A stretch of DNA of 64,000 nucleotides from Phocaeicola plebeius (GTDB taxonomy: Bacteria > Bacteroidota > Bacteroidia > Bacteroidales > Bacteroidaceae), in the NCBI RefSeq assembly GCF_003437535.1, contig NZ_QSQT01000002.1:1-64000 (forward strand), in the 5' to 3' direction. Within the stretch, counting starts at the first letter, position 1, and every line of letters starts with the position of its first letter. Made by a program: the position numbers and the translations under genes. The notes beneath the pieces were generated by a model. It was not told the DNA's origin. It searched no databases and was given only the letters and a program-made list of their open reading frames with translations. Of this stretch, positions 17,325 through 26,986 are shown piece after piece.

Positions 17325-18529
17325 ACGTCGGCCTCGTCTTTATGGTTCGCATAATAGGCACGGAGCGGAGTGGACAGCACCTTGATAAAGCCTTTGGCAT
17401 CTTCTGCGGTCCATCCTTTCTGCATTTCCCCGTATTCGCCGAATTTGTTCTTCACGAGGTCATCTTTCGATTCCACTCCTACCGTAGAGAAACCGTAGGG
17501 GCGGAGTTCCAGAATCGCAGTGCCGTTGACGTTACGCTGTGATTCGGTCAGCATGGCTTCGATGTCGCGCATGACCGGTTCCAGGTACTGGCTTTCGTGA
17601 AGGAACATGCCGTACCAGTTAGCTACCTGGTCTTTCCAGTATTGCTGCCATTTACTCAGGGTATATTTTTCCAGGAAGCGGTGAGCGCCGATAATCAGCA
17701 TCGGAGCAGCAGCTTCGAATCCTACACGGCCTTTGATACCGATAATCGTATCACCCACATGCATATCACGACCGATACCGTAGGCTGCACCAATCTCTTC
17801 TACTTTCTGGATGGCTTTAATCTTGTCATCGAACACTTCTCCGTTTACGGCATACAGCTCTCCTTTCTTGAATTCCAGTTTCAGCTGTTCGCTGCCTGTT
17901 TTCGTTACTTGCTTCAGGTAAGCACTTTCCGGCAATCCCTGTGCGGAATCCAGAATCTCACCACCACAGATAGACGTGCCCCAGATGCCTACGTTGTATG
18001 AATATTTCAGCTTGGTGAAATCTGCCTCAAAACCATTTTCCTTCAGGTAATTGATTTCATATTCACGGCTCAACGCCATGTCACGTGTCAGGGTAATGAT
18101 TTCCACTCCCGGAGCCATTACTAGGAAAGTCATGTCAAAACGCACCTGGTCGTTGCCGGCACCAGTAGAACCGTGAGCAATGGCATGAGCTCCGATTTCG
18201 TTGGCATAACGGGCGATGGCCAATGCCTGGAAGATACGTTCAGAACTTACAGAAATAGGGTAAGTACCGTTACGCAGTACGTTTCCGAATACCATGTATT
18301 TCAGGCTCTTTTCGTAGTATTCCTGTGTTACGTCAAGAGTTACATATTTCACAGCTCCCAGTTTGTACGCATTTTCTTCGTTCTTCTTTAACTGTTCCGG
18401 GCTGAAACCACCGGTATTGGCGCATGCTGCATATACTTCATATCCTTTTTCCTTTGCCAGATACATTACGGTAAAGGAAGTGTCCAATCCGCCGCTGAAA
18501 GCAACGACAACTTTTTTCTTTTCTTCCAT
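17321..18529 (-). CDS. argG: Argininosuccinate synthase
   Basis: This 402-residue cytoplasmic enzyme joins citrulline and aspartate using ATP. The ATP-binding motif VVAFSGGLDTSFTVMYLAKEKG lies at residues about 8-29. Further family blocks are ISVSSERIFQALAIARYANE near 92, AHGSTGAGNDQVRFD near 118, and GIWGTSICGGEILDSA near 178. The gene is followed directly by argC with a 4-base overlap. A gap of 77 bases separates it from the GNAT gene upstream. All genes run in one direction without an internal terminator. Confidence 0.97.
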   Translation of the reverse strand: MEEKKKVVVAFSGGLDTSFTVMYLAKEKGYEVYAACANTGGFSPEQLKKNEENAYKLGAVKYVTLDVTQEYYEKSLKYMVFGNVLRNGTYPISVSSERIFQALAIARYANEIGAHAIAHGSTGAGNDQVRFDMTFLVMAPGVEIITLTRDMALSREYEINYLKENGFEADFTKLKYSYNVGIWGTSICGGEILDSAQGLPESAYLKQVTKTGSEQLKLEFKKGELYAVNGEVFDDKIKAIQKVEEIGAAYGIGRDMHVGDTIIGIKGRVGFEAAAPMLIIGAHRFLEKYTLSKWQQYWKDQVANWYGMFLHESQYLEPVMRDIEAMLTESQRNVNGTAILELRPYGFSTVGVESKDDLVKNKFGEYGEMQKGWTAEDAKGFIKVLSTPLRAYYANHKDEADV

Positions 18530-18606
18530 GGTGCTTATCTTTATATCGTGAAGCTTTTCGCCTGTATGAGTTCAGGGGAAAACCTCGCTTGAGATTATTT
18601 TTGTAT

Positions 18607-19176
18607 TTAGAAATTGTTTATTTTATCGTCTGTGTGCAAAGCCGGATCGTAAAGCATGGCTGTGCAGATACAAAATTTGCGGTTTTTCGCCATCAGGATT
18701 TCGTGGTTGATACATCCTTCACATCCTTTCCAGAATGAGTCATCGTCGGTCAACTCGTTGAAAGTGACAGGTACGTATCCCAGCTCTGTATTCATTTTCA
18801 TGACCGCAGCTCCTGAAGTCAGACTGAAGATTTTGGCTTTCGGCCATCGCAGACGAGCCAAAGTAAAAGAGGCATGCTTGATACGCTTAGCCAGTCCGCA
18901 TCCTCTGTATTTTGGATGAACAATCAGTCCGGAAGTAGCTACGTACTGTTTGTTTCCCCATGATTCGATGTAAGTAAATCCGGCAAAATCATCTCCGCAC
19001 AATGCGATGATGGCTTTTCCTTCTTTCATCTTGGTAGCTACGTATTCGTGTGTACGTTCGGCAATACCCGTACCGCGAACTTTGGCTGCTTCTCTAATCG
19101 TGTCCAATATTGTGTCAACGTAAACCTCGTGTGAGGCGTCGGCTACCATTACATCAATTTGTTTAGTAGGTTCCAT
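18607..19176 (-). CDS. GNAT acyltransferase in the arg operon, candidate N-acylglutamate synthase
   Basis: This 189-residue protein carries one GNAT domain: GKAIIALCGDDFAGFTYIESWG near residue 53, then VATSGLIVHPKYRGCGLAKRIKHASFTLA near 79 with the acyl-CoA loop RGCGLA. A Cys-containing C-terminal segment (FWKGCEGCINHEIL and FCICTAML) is unusual. It lies 16 bases after argR and 77 bases before argG. No ArgA or ArgJ is seen in the window, so this is the best local candidate for the first step, forming N-acetyl- or N-succinyl-glutamate. The domain call is firm and the reaction is inferred from position. Confidence 0.8.
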   Translation of the reverse strand: MEPTKQIDVMVADASHEVYVDTILDTIREAAKVRGTGIAERTHEYVATKMKEGKAIIALCGDDFAGFTYIESWGNKQYVATSGLIVHPKYRGCGLAKRIKHASFTLARLRWPKAKIFSLTSGAAVMKMNTELGYVPVTFNELTDDDSFWKGCEGCINHEILMAKNRKFCICTAMLYDPALHTDDKINNF

Positions 19177-19192
19177 TTTTTATTCTTATCAG

Positions 19193-19675
19193 TTAGAGTT
19201 GGTTTATATTCGGTATAATGTTGGCAAGAGCATGCTTGACTTCTGTACGCGTACAATTTTCGCGAATCACCAGCATGATGGTGTCGTCGCCGGCAATGGT
19301 ACCGATGATTTCATGGAAATTGTGCATGTCAATGTCGTATGCCAGACTGCTGGCATATCCCGGGCGAGTCTTGATCACAGCAATGTTGTGGGAGAATTCA
19401 ATGGTGATGAATCCGTTGTGACGCAGCATTTCGCTGGCTTTTTGCGGCTCTGTCATGCGTTTGTACATGGTATTGTTGGGGAGTACATATACATAGTTCC
19501 CGTTCATGCTGGCAGCTTTGGCTACCTTCAGTTGCTTCAAGTCGCGCGACAGGGTGGCTTGTGTCAATTGGAATCCTTCTTTTGTCAACTCCTGCAAGAG
19601 TTCGTCCTGACTTCCAATCTCCTTGCTGGAGATAATCATTTTGATTGAATCAAGTCTGCTATTCTTGTTCTTCAT
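19193..19675 (-). CDS. argR: Arginine repressor
   Basis: This 160-residue transcription factor has the usual ArgR layout. A winged-helix DNA-binding domain comes first (IKMIISSKEIGSQDELLQELTKEG, then LTQATLSRDLKQLKVAK, residues about 10-55). A C-terminal arginine-binding hexamerisation domain contains HEIIGTIAGDDTIMLVIRE near 126. With bound arginine the family represses biosynthesis genes. Here it heads the operon it probably controls. Candidate arginine boxes lie in the divergent upstream region. Confidence 0.95.
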   Translation of the reverse strand: MKNKNSRLDSIKMIISSKEIGSQDELLQELTKEGFQLTQATLSRDLKQLKVAKAASMNGNYVYVLPNNTMYKRMTEPQKASEMLRHNGFITIEFSHNIAVIKTRPGYASSLAYDIDMHNFHEIIGTIAGDDTIMLVIRENCTRTEVKHALANIIPNINQL

Positions 19676-19699
19676 TGTATAATTATTCTTTTACGGCTG

Positions 19700-19707
19700 C
19701 AAAAATA
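19700..19707 (-). promoter_or_regulatory. -7 box for the arg operon
   Basis: The minus strand reads TATTTTTG (TAnnTTTG), 24 bases upstream of the argR ATG. It lies about 60 bases from the candidate ArgR site at 19770. Confidence 0.55.
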
Positions 19708-19769
19708 CGGATATATTTTGAATATCATGCATAAATTCTTACTTTTTTGTGTGTTTATTCTGAAAAATG

Positions 19770-19787
19770 CATGAATATAATGAATAA
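19770..19787. promoter_or_regulatory. Candidate arginine box
   Basis: CATGAATATAATGAATAA has the CATGAATA half-site known from Bacillus arginine boxes, followed by a second TGAATAA. A related ATGCAT-containing stretch lies at about 19728. Both lie between the divergent argR and methyltransferase promoters. The match is by eye and half-sites in AT-rich DNA arise easily. Confidence 0.4.
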
Positions 19788-19811
19788 ATAACCATTGTGA
19801 ATTTTATTTTG

Positions 19812-19819
19812 TATTTTTG
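19812..19819 (+). promoter_or_regulatory. -7 box for the methyltransferase gene
   Basis: TATTTTTG (TAnnTTTG) lies 28 bases before the methyltransferase ATG. No -33 element at the usual spacing is obvious. Confidence 0.45.
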
Positions 19820-19847
19820 TGCACGTTAATTACAGAGACAAAGAATC

Positions 19848-20573
19848 ATGAAGACCACATGGCTACAGGCAGAAAAGGATCCGATGGGAGCTGCCATATA
19901 CGATTACTTCAAGAATGGAAAGGCTGGAAAGTTAAGAGTTTTCTCTTCACAGTTTGAGGAAGATGAAATTCCAGTGAGCGAATTATTCCGTACGTATGAA
20001 TACATGCCCTTGCTGGAACAAACCGCACTGGATATGGCTCAGGGAAAGATTTTAGATGTAGGAGCAGGCAGCGGCTGTCATTCCTTGGCTTTAAAGCAAA
20101 TGGGAAAAGAGTCTGTGGCTATTGATATTTCTCCTCTGTCGGTAGAAGTCATGCAGGCACGTGGACTGGATGCCCGTCTGGTCAATCTGTTCGACACGCA
20201 TTTCGTTGAACGTTTTGATACCATTCTGATGCTGATGAACGGTTCGGGAATTATCGGACGGGTAGAGAATTTCGGTGATTTCTTTCAGCGGATGAAGCTG
20301 TTGTTGAATCCTGGTGGTTGTATCTTAATGGATTCAAGCGATTTGAGATACCTGTTTGAGGAGGAAGATGGAAGTTTTGTCGTTGATTTGGCGGGCGATT
20401 ATTACGGTCAACTGGATTTCCAGATGCAATATAAACAAATAAAAGGAGAAGCATTCGACTGGTTGTATGTGGATTTCAACACCCTGAGTCTGTATGCTTC
20501 TCAATATGGTTTCAAAGCAGAGCTGGTGAAGGAAGGCAGTCATTATGACTATTTGGCCAAACTTACCTTGTAA
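19848..20573 (+). CDS. Class I SAM-dependent methyltransferase
   Basis: This 241-residue cytoplasmic protein has the SAM-binding motif KILDVGAGSGCHSLALKQMG near residue 64, then an acidic strand-2 end AIDISPLSVEVM and a motif IV-like DTILMLMNGSGIIG near 125. The target is not evident. It diverges from the arg operon. Its 3' end overlaps the convergent PepSY gene by 11 bases, so the two transcripts share complementary tails. Confidence 0.85.
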   Translation: MKTTWLQAEKDPMGAAIYDYFKNGKAGKLRVFSSQFEEDEIPVSELFRTYEYMPLLEQTALDMAQGKILDVGAGSGCHSLALKQMGKESVAIDISPLSVEVMQARGLDARLVNLFDTHFVERFDTILMLMNGSGIIGRVENFGDFFQRMKLLLNPGGCILMDSSDLRYLFEEEDGSFVVDLAGDYYGQLDFQMQYKQIKGEAFDWLYVDFNTLSLYASQYGFKAELVKEGSHYDYLAKLTL

Positions 20574-21687
20574 CTCTTTGTTTCTTTTTCAGCCATAAAT
20601 AATACCCGCTGAGTGGAAGTACGCCTCCGACAAAAGCTGCCAGGAAATAGAGTACCTTTGTATAGATACCTCCCCAGTCTCCGGTGTGGAAGGCATAGAA
20701 CCAGCCTTTCAGTTTCTGTGCGCGAGGCACTTCTGCATAGGTTGTGGTTTCTGTAATCTCTCCGTTCTTCGGATTGAATTTCAGGGTATCCGTACGACGC
20801 AGTTGCTGTCTCTGGATAACTTGTATCTTTTTTTCTTCTATACGGAGTGAAGTGTAGCCGGTGTATTTTGTCTGTACTTCCTGAGCCGCCCTGTCCCAAG
20901 CCGTATAATCGGTTTGTTTCTTTCCTCCTTTCTTGGTACGTGCATCGTTTTCCTTTTGAGGGAGGGAAGTTCCGTGAGTTTGGGCCTGCTTCGAAGTGTT
21001 TCCTCCAAAAAGTCCGTAAGCAAACGAACGATACCAACCAAACGACCAGGTGAGCCCGGTAAGTGCCATGACCAGCAGGAAGAGGGTAGAATAGAAGCCC
21101 AACGTCACATGACTGTCATACCAGAAACGGCGCCATCCTTTGCGGAAGGAAACTTTCAGTCGGTTATTTAACGCTTTATGGGTGCGAGGCCACCAGATAA
21201 CAAGGCCACTGATAAGAATCACGACCATCAGCAGGGTGGAGATACCGACTATCATTTTCCCTACAGAGGAAGCTCCTTTCTGCGGTGGAGGGTTCAGCAG
21301 CCAGCGATGCAGTTTCCGCATGGTTTGAAAAAAAGCGTTTCCTTCTATCCATCCGTTCACTTCTCCCGTGTACGGATTCACACTCAGACTTTTTCTGCCT
21401 GCGTTTTTGAAAGTCACTGTAGCTGCCTCATCGGCTTTTCCTGAATATTGCAGTGAGGTTAGCTTGAGTGAATCGGCGGTCTGCTCCTTTATGCGTGCAA
21501 TCAGTTGTGAAGGTGGAAGAACGGCAGCGTTCCCTTCTGGAACGCTTACCTTATATAGATGGGGGTTACACGCCTGAGTGATTTCCTTTTCGAATACCAG
21601 TGCAGCTCCCGAGAAACAAATAATGGAAAGAATAATTCCCACTGGAATAGAAAGCCAGAGGTGTATTTTCCCGAATAATTTTCTCAT
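20563..21687 (-). CDS. PepSY-TM (iron-regulated membrane) protein
   Basis: This 374-residue inner-membrane protein belongs to the PepSY-associated TM family, often linked to siderophore or heme utilisation. The first helix is WLSIPVGIILSIICFSGAALVFE (residues about 11-33). A PepSY-like periplasmic segment follows, with FKNAGRKSLSVNPYTGEVNGWIEG. Helices then occur near 144-165 and 195-215, and the last near 345-365. LHRWLL near 125 and YDSHVTLGFYS near 190 carry conserved His residues that may bind metal or heme. It is the last gene of the receptor - DUF4374 - PepSY operon, 9 bases after DUF4374. Confidence 0.88.
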   Translation of the reverse strand: MRKLFGKIHLWLSIPVGIILSIICFSGAALVFEKEITQACNPHLYKVSVPEGNAAVLPPSQLIARIKEQTADSLKLTSLQYSGKADEAATVTFKNAGRKSLSVNPYTGEVNGWIEGNAFFQTMRKLHRWLLNPPPQKGASSVGKMIVGISTLLMVVILISGLVIWWPRTHKALNNRLKVSFRKGWRRFWYDSHVTLGFYSTLFLLVMALTGLTWSFGWYRSFAYGLFGGNTSKQAQTHGTSLPQKENDARTKKGGKKQTDYTAWDRAAQEVQTKYTGYTSLRIEEKKIQVIQRQQLRRTDTLKFNPKNGEITETTTYAEVPRAQKLKGWFYAFHTGDWGGIYTKVLYFLAAFVGGVLPLSGYYLWLKKKQRVTR

Positions 21688-21696
21688 TTCTAAATG

Positions 21697-23136
<1,440 letters not shown>

Positions 23137-23147
23137 TTATTGGTTTA

Positions 23148-25571
23148 TTACTTTCCAAAATACACCCGGAACTTTCCATAAAATGCCCGTCCGGCTTTTT
23201 GCAGACTGAAGTTGTCATACAGTTTCTCATCGGTGAGGTTCCGGCATTCAAATGAAATGTTGTAACGTCCGTTCAGGATGCTGTATCCCAAGGAGAGGTT
23301 ATGCGATATCTGCTGCGGTACCCGGATTTTAGTAGACGGGTCACCAAAGCTTTCCCAATACAACGGGAAGTCATGCTGGTAGAAACAATCCCATCCGAAT
23401 GTGAGGGTATTCCCTTTTGCAAACAGGTTATGCCAGTAGAAGTTCATATCTACGTTTGCATACTGGTAAGGAATGTTCGGGATGCGCTGTCCGTACGTCA
23501 GTGCATTCTGTCCGCTGCTTGCTGCCCGTTTCTTTTCCTTGTCACGGGTGTCAAGGTTGTTGAATGTACCTCCCATATTGAACCAGTTGCTGTAACTGTA
23601 TCGCAGAGATACATTGAACCCTTTTGTCTCTACCCGGCCATGATTGGTGTAACTTCCGTAGCTGGTGCCTCCTACGGTCGACAAGTCGCGCTTGATGTAG
23701 TCTTGGGTATTACGGTAGATGATTCCTCCTTCCACATACAATCCGTGTTTGCCTAACTGCTTGTTGTAGCTGGCACTCAGGTTCACGTTGTCACTACGTT
23801 CAGGTTTCAAGTCAGCTTTCCCCGCTTCAAGGTCACCGTCACCAAACAGTTCCTGTGTGCTGGGCATGCGCAGAGCCTTTTCGTAAGAGAGTTTCAACTG
23901 AATGGCTTTCCCTAAGAAATAGGTTCCGGCGGCTCCATATCCAAAAGAGCTGACACTTTGTGACACCCTCGTATCACTTCCTACATTGTTGTCGCTTAGC
24001 TGTACCGTTCCTTCACTGTAAGAATTGTAGTGCTTGCCGAAGACCGACAGATTCCATTTTTCAGAAGGCATCAGGCGATAAGATAACCCTGCAATGTTTT
24101 TTCGGCTTTTGGTAGGTTCATCATAATCTTCCAGTACGGAATTTTTCTCAATCAGACTCCGTCCTGTACGACGAAAAGTACTGAATACATTATTAAATGT
24201 AAACGAGTGCATTTTGCCCAGTCGGTATACCGCAGTAAGTGTGGTATTCCAGTTTGTATTGATTTGTTCACTGAACTGGTGATTCTGTTCGCCGGCAGTC
24301 GATCTGGGGATACGGTCACCCAGCCAGTTGTATTTGTACATTGCTGTATCTACGTTTGTCGTCAGGTTGTGGTTGTAATTGGCCGTAACCGTCACATCCA
24401 GTCCTTTGGTGAAAAGATTCTGCTTGCGATATTCTACCGAAGGAACGATGGAATAGCCATGACGATGTTTCTCGCCGAATACGATTTCCTGGTACACTCC
24501 ATTCTGTATTTCTTTGTAGAAATGCGAGTAGGCCACATTAAACATCAGCCGGTCGGCCCAGCTTTTCCCGGTAACTCCGATTTTTCCGATGACCGCTTCG
24601 TTGTGGAATGTATCATTGAATCGTTTTACACGCTGTATATTACTTTCATCGCTGACAGACGTATTGTTTTCGTGGTTGAACTCTTCTACCCAGTTGTTGA
24701 TATAGTAATTATTATCAGAGTAATTCTGATATGCATTGATTTCGTATGTCAGTCCGTTTCTGAAACTCTGCCCGAAGTTTATATACGATTTATGCGTGTT
24801 GAACGAGCCGTACGAGTATGACGCATCCAGAAACCAGTTGCGCTTCTGTTTGTTGGTTACAATGTTGATAACTCCACCCAAGGCATCGGTACCGAATCCT
24901 ACGGGTACCACACCTTTATATACCTCAATGCGCTCGGCAAAGTTGACCGGGATGTTATTCAGGTCGAAAGCTGTTCCTGCCCCTTCCTGTGGCACCCCGT
25001 CGATAAATACTTTTACATGCTTGCCGCTGAAGCCGTCGAGCATCAGCTGCATGTCCGATCCCACACCTCCAGATTCGCGCAGTTTCATTCCCGGAAGTTT
25101 CTGTAACGCTTCACTCAAGTTTTTGGTAGAATTCTGCAGTTCACGCGTATCTACAGCTACGGCATTAAAGGCCGAGCGCTTGATGCGTCCGACTCCGTTG
25201 GAAACGACTACGACTTCATCCAGCTCGGTGACTGAAGGCTTCAAGATTACATTTTGCTTGCTACGTCCGTCTGCCAGAATTTCCACTTCTTTTTCTACCG
25301 TCTCAAATCCGATGGCAGAAACGGTCAGTATATATTTCCCGGCGGGTGCTTTCAGATGATACAAGCCTTTTTCGTTGGTTGTACAGCCATATTGCGTACC
25401 TTTCAGGTACACCGTGGCGAAGTCAATGACACTCTTGTCCGAAGAAAGAACTTTTCCAGATAGTAACGAACGGCCTTGTGCAGAAAGAGATAAGACACAA
25501 GCACCCAATAACATAAAAAGTACACCCCATTTCAAATTTTCGCTTCCCCGCGAAAAAGATAAATTTCTCAT
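23148..25571 (-). CDS. TonB-dependent receptor, probably for siderophore or heme
   Basis: This 807-residue outer-membrane receptor has a signal peptide (ACVLSLSAQG), a CarboxypepD_reg-like domain (LLSGKVLSSDKSVIDFATVYLKG, residues about 35-115), and a plug with VVVSNGVGRIKRSAFNAVAVD and VYKGVVPVGFGTDALGGVINIVT. A barrel with a C-terminal Phe strand (FYGKFRVYFGK) follows. It is shorter than SusC proteins and has no SusD partner. Its partners DUF4374 and PepSY point to iron-complex uptake. Inverted repeats at 25625-25651 and 25679-25698 lie in its promoter region and may bind a regulator. The exact ligand is unknown. Confidence 0.92.
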   Translation of the reverse strand: MRNLSFSRGSENLKWGVLFMLLGACVLSLSAQGRSLLSGKVLSSDKSVIDFATVYLKGTQYGCTTNEKGLYHLKAPAGKYILTVSAIGFETVEKEVEILADGRSKQNVILKPSVTELDEVVVVSNGVGRIKRSAFNAVAVDTRELQNSTKNLSEALQKLPGMKLRESGGVGSDMQLMLDGFSGKHVKVFIDGVPQEGAGTAFDLNNIPVNFAERIEVYKGVVPVGFGTDALGGVINIVTNKQKRNWFLDASYSYGSFNTHKSYINFGQSFRNGLTYEINAYQNYSDNNYYINNWVEEFNHENNTSVSDESNIQRVKRFNDTFHNEAVIGKIGVTGKSWADRLMFNVAYSHFYKEIQNGVYQEIVFGEKHRHGYSIVPSVEYRKQNLFTKGLDVTVTANYNHNLTTNVDTAMYKYNWLGDRIPRSTAGEQNHQFSEQINTNWNTTLTAVYRLGKMHSFTFNNVFSTFRRTGRSLIEKNSVLEDYDEPTKSRKNIAGLSYRLMPSEKWNLSVFGKHYNSYSEGTVQLSDNNVGSDTRVSQSVSSFGYGAAGTYFLGKAIQLKLSYEKALRMPSTQELFGDGDLEAGKADLKPERSDNVNLSASYNKQLGKHGLYVEGGIIYRNTQDYIKRDLSTVGGTSYGSYTNHGRVETKGFNVSLRYSYSNWFNMGGTFNNLDTRDKEKKRAASSGQNALTYGQRIPNIPYQYANVDMNFYWHNLFAKGNTLTFGWDCFYQHDFPLYWESFGDPSTKIRVPQQISHNLSLGYSILNGRYNISFECRNLTDEKLYDNFSLQKAGRAFYGKFRVYFGK

Positions 25572-25624
25572 TTACTGTAACTCGTATTTTTTGTTCAGGA
25601 CTAATTTTCTGGGTGCAAAATTAA

Positions 25625-25651
25625 GGCGATTGTCCGGGTGGGGCAATCGCC
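25625..25651. promoter_or_regulatory. Inverted repeat before the TonB receptor
   Basis: GGCGATTG and CAATCGCC form an 8-bp perfect stem that extends to 11 pairs with one G-T pair, around a 5-base loop. It starts 54 bases upstream of the receptor ATG, next to a near-match -7 box (TTAATTTG, 25617-25624, minus). The position suits an operator. Confidence 0.5.
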
Positions 25652-25678
25652 AAATATGGGTAATTTAGACTATGTATA

Positions 25679-25698
25679 AATACCTATTTGTAGGTATT
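25679..25698. promoter_or_regulatory. Second inverted repeat before the TonB receptor
   Basis: AATACCTA and TAGGTATT are exact complements around TTTG. The site lies upstream of the first inverted repeat in the 179-base gap to the HAD gene. It may be a regulator site, or a weak end signal for the HAD transcript. Confidence 0.4.
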
Positions 25699-25750
25699 GT
25701 GTAGTTTGTCCTATAAAATGTAACGGGTTACGGTTAGAGAATTTGGACTG

Positions 25751-26533
25751 TTACAGGATATGGAAGTGCTTCAATGCCTGCATGATACCCTCTTCATCCA
25801 CTGAGGTGGTGATATAATCGGCTGCAGCTTGTATGTGAGGAGCCGCGTTTCCCATGGCAATTCCCATACCTACATGTTTCAACATCGGAATATCGTTTCC
25901 GCCATCGCCGAAAGCCATGGTATCTTTCAGGTCAATGCCGTAATAAGCCAACATCTGGTCGATACCGTGACTTTTACTGTTTCCCCGTGCAATGATGTCG
26001 GCAAAGAGCGGATGCCAGCGCATGGGTTCACAATGAGTCAGCACCTTCCCAAATATTTCTTCGTCTTTCTCTTCGGGGAAATATCCCATGATTTGCAGAA
26101 TTTCTTTCTCTCTTGCAGTTTCTATGGGACGGATTTCCGGAATGTCAATTTGAATCAGACGGGCAATCTCTCTGACAGCCTCATCCTCATGTGTCAGGAA
26201 CCAGGTATTGTCGTGTACAAAAACAAACGGCATTTCCGGATGGTCATGCTGGTACTGAATGAGTCGTTCAATGTCTTCTTGCGGCACACAACCCTTGTAA
26301 ATGTCTTCATGATTTGCTGTGAAGCAATGTGCTCCGTTCAGCGTGACATAACCGTCGAAATCCAGGTCACCTACGGCATCCATCATCAATGTCTTTGGAC
26401 GGCCGGTGGCAATGAATACCTTAATACCTTTTTCTCTCAAAAGTCGCAGGGCTTCGCGGGTAGACTCCGGCACGGTGTGAGTCTGGAAAGAAACTAATGT
26501 TCCATCAATATCAAAGAATATCGCTTTTACCAT
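25751..26533 (-). CDS. HAD-IIB (Cof-type) phosphatase
   Basis: This 260-residue cytoplasmic HAD-superfamily hydrolase of the Cof type acts on small phosphorylated metabolites such as sugar phosphates. Motif I is FFDIDGTLVSF at residues 6-16 with both Asp residues. Motif II is FIATGRP near 40, motif III includes a Lys in GNSKSHGIDQML near 187, and motif IV is MAFGDGGNDIPMLKH near 207. The C2-type cap lies between motifs II and III. It is a single gene with its own -7 box, and its substrate cannot be told. Confidence 0.92.
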   Translation of the reverse strand: MVKAIFFDIDGTLVSFQTHTVPESTREALRLLREKGIKVFIATGRPKTLMMDAVGDLDFDGYVTLNGAHCFTANHEDIYKGCVPQEDIERLIQYQHDHPEMPFVFVHDNTWFLTHEDEAVREIARLIQIDIPEIRPIETAREKEILQIMGYFPEEKDEEIFGKVLTHCEPMRWHPLFADIIARGNSKSHGIDQMLAYYGIDLKDTMAFGDGGNDIPMLKHVGMGIAMGNAAPHIQAAADYITTSVDEEGIMQALKHFHIL

Positions 26534-26556
26534 TTTTCGTGTATTAAAAGTCCGTG

Positions 26557-26564
26557 CAAAGATA
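26557..26564 (-). promoter_or_regulatory. -7 box for the HAD gene
   Basis: The minus strand reads TATCTTTG, a strong TAnnTTTG match, 23 bases upstream of the HAD phosphatase start. Confidence 0.6.
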
Positions 26565-26678
26565 GCGAATTTTTAGGAGAATTTTTTGGACCTATGTGGA
26601 ATCTGCCAGATGATAAGTGGACTAATGAATATGATGATGAGGCGGAAACTCTAGTAAAATCTGTATAAAACTTTCCGG

Positions 26679-26788
26679 ACTCTTTTACGTTTCGCATGGC
26701 GGAACCGTAGGTTTTCCGACGCGGAAACTTACGGTTCCCGATGCGGAAACATAGGTTTTGGGCAAGGGAAACATAGAAAATGTAATTT
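26679..26788. repeat. 22-bp-period intergenic array, locus 2
   Basis: Five units of 22 bases start at 26679, 26701, 26723, 26745 and 26767. The first carries TTTTACGTTTC, the middle ones GGAACCGTAGGTTTT, GGAAACTTACGG and GGAAACATAGGTTTT, and the last GGAAACATAGAAAATGTAA. First and last units match those of locus 1. The array lies in the 453-base gap between the divergent HAD and proB genes. The gap otherwise holds the two promoters and a doubtful 24-codon frame at 26594-26668. Confidence 0.85.
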
Positions 26789-26882
26789 GGAATTCTTGAT
26801 TGGGGTACTGTGTTTTTTTATCTGCAGGGAAGAGGAAAGGTTTGTTCTGAAGGAGAGTATTTATATAATTGTGATAAATTGT

Positions 26883-26912
26883 TTTGTTTCTGTGTGGTAT
26901 TTATTACATTTG
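26883..26912 (+). promoter_or_regulatory. proB promoter (-33 and -7)
   Basis: TTTG (26883-26886) and TACATTTG (26905-26912) are separated by 18 bases, a good Bacteroidetes promoter. The expected start site near 26919 gives a leader of about 68 bases before proB. Confidence 0.6.
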
Positions 26913-26986
26913 CCACTGAATATGATTAAATAATGTGTATTTGAAAGATTTTTCAGGTGTTTCCTGTGCAAAAGTGAGAGTGAATC

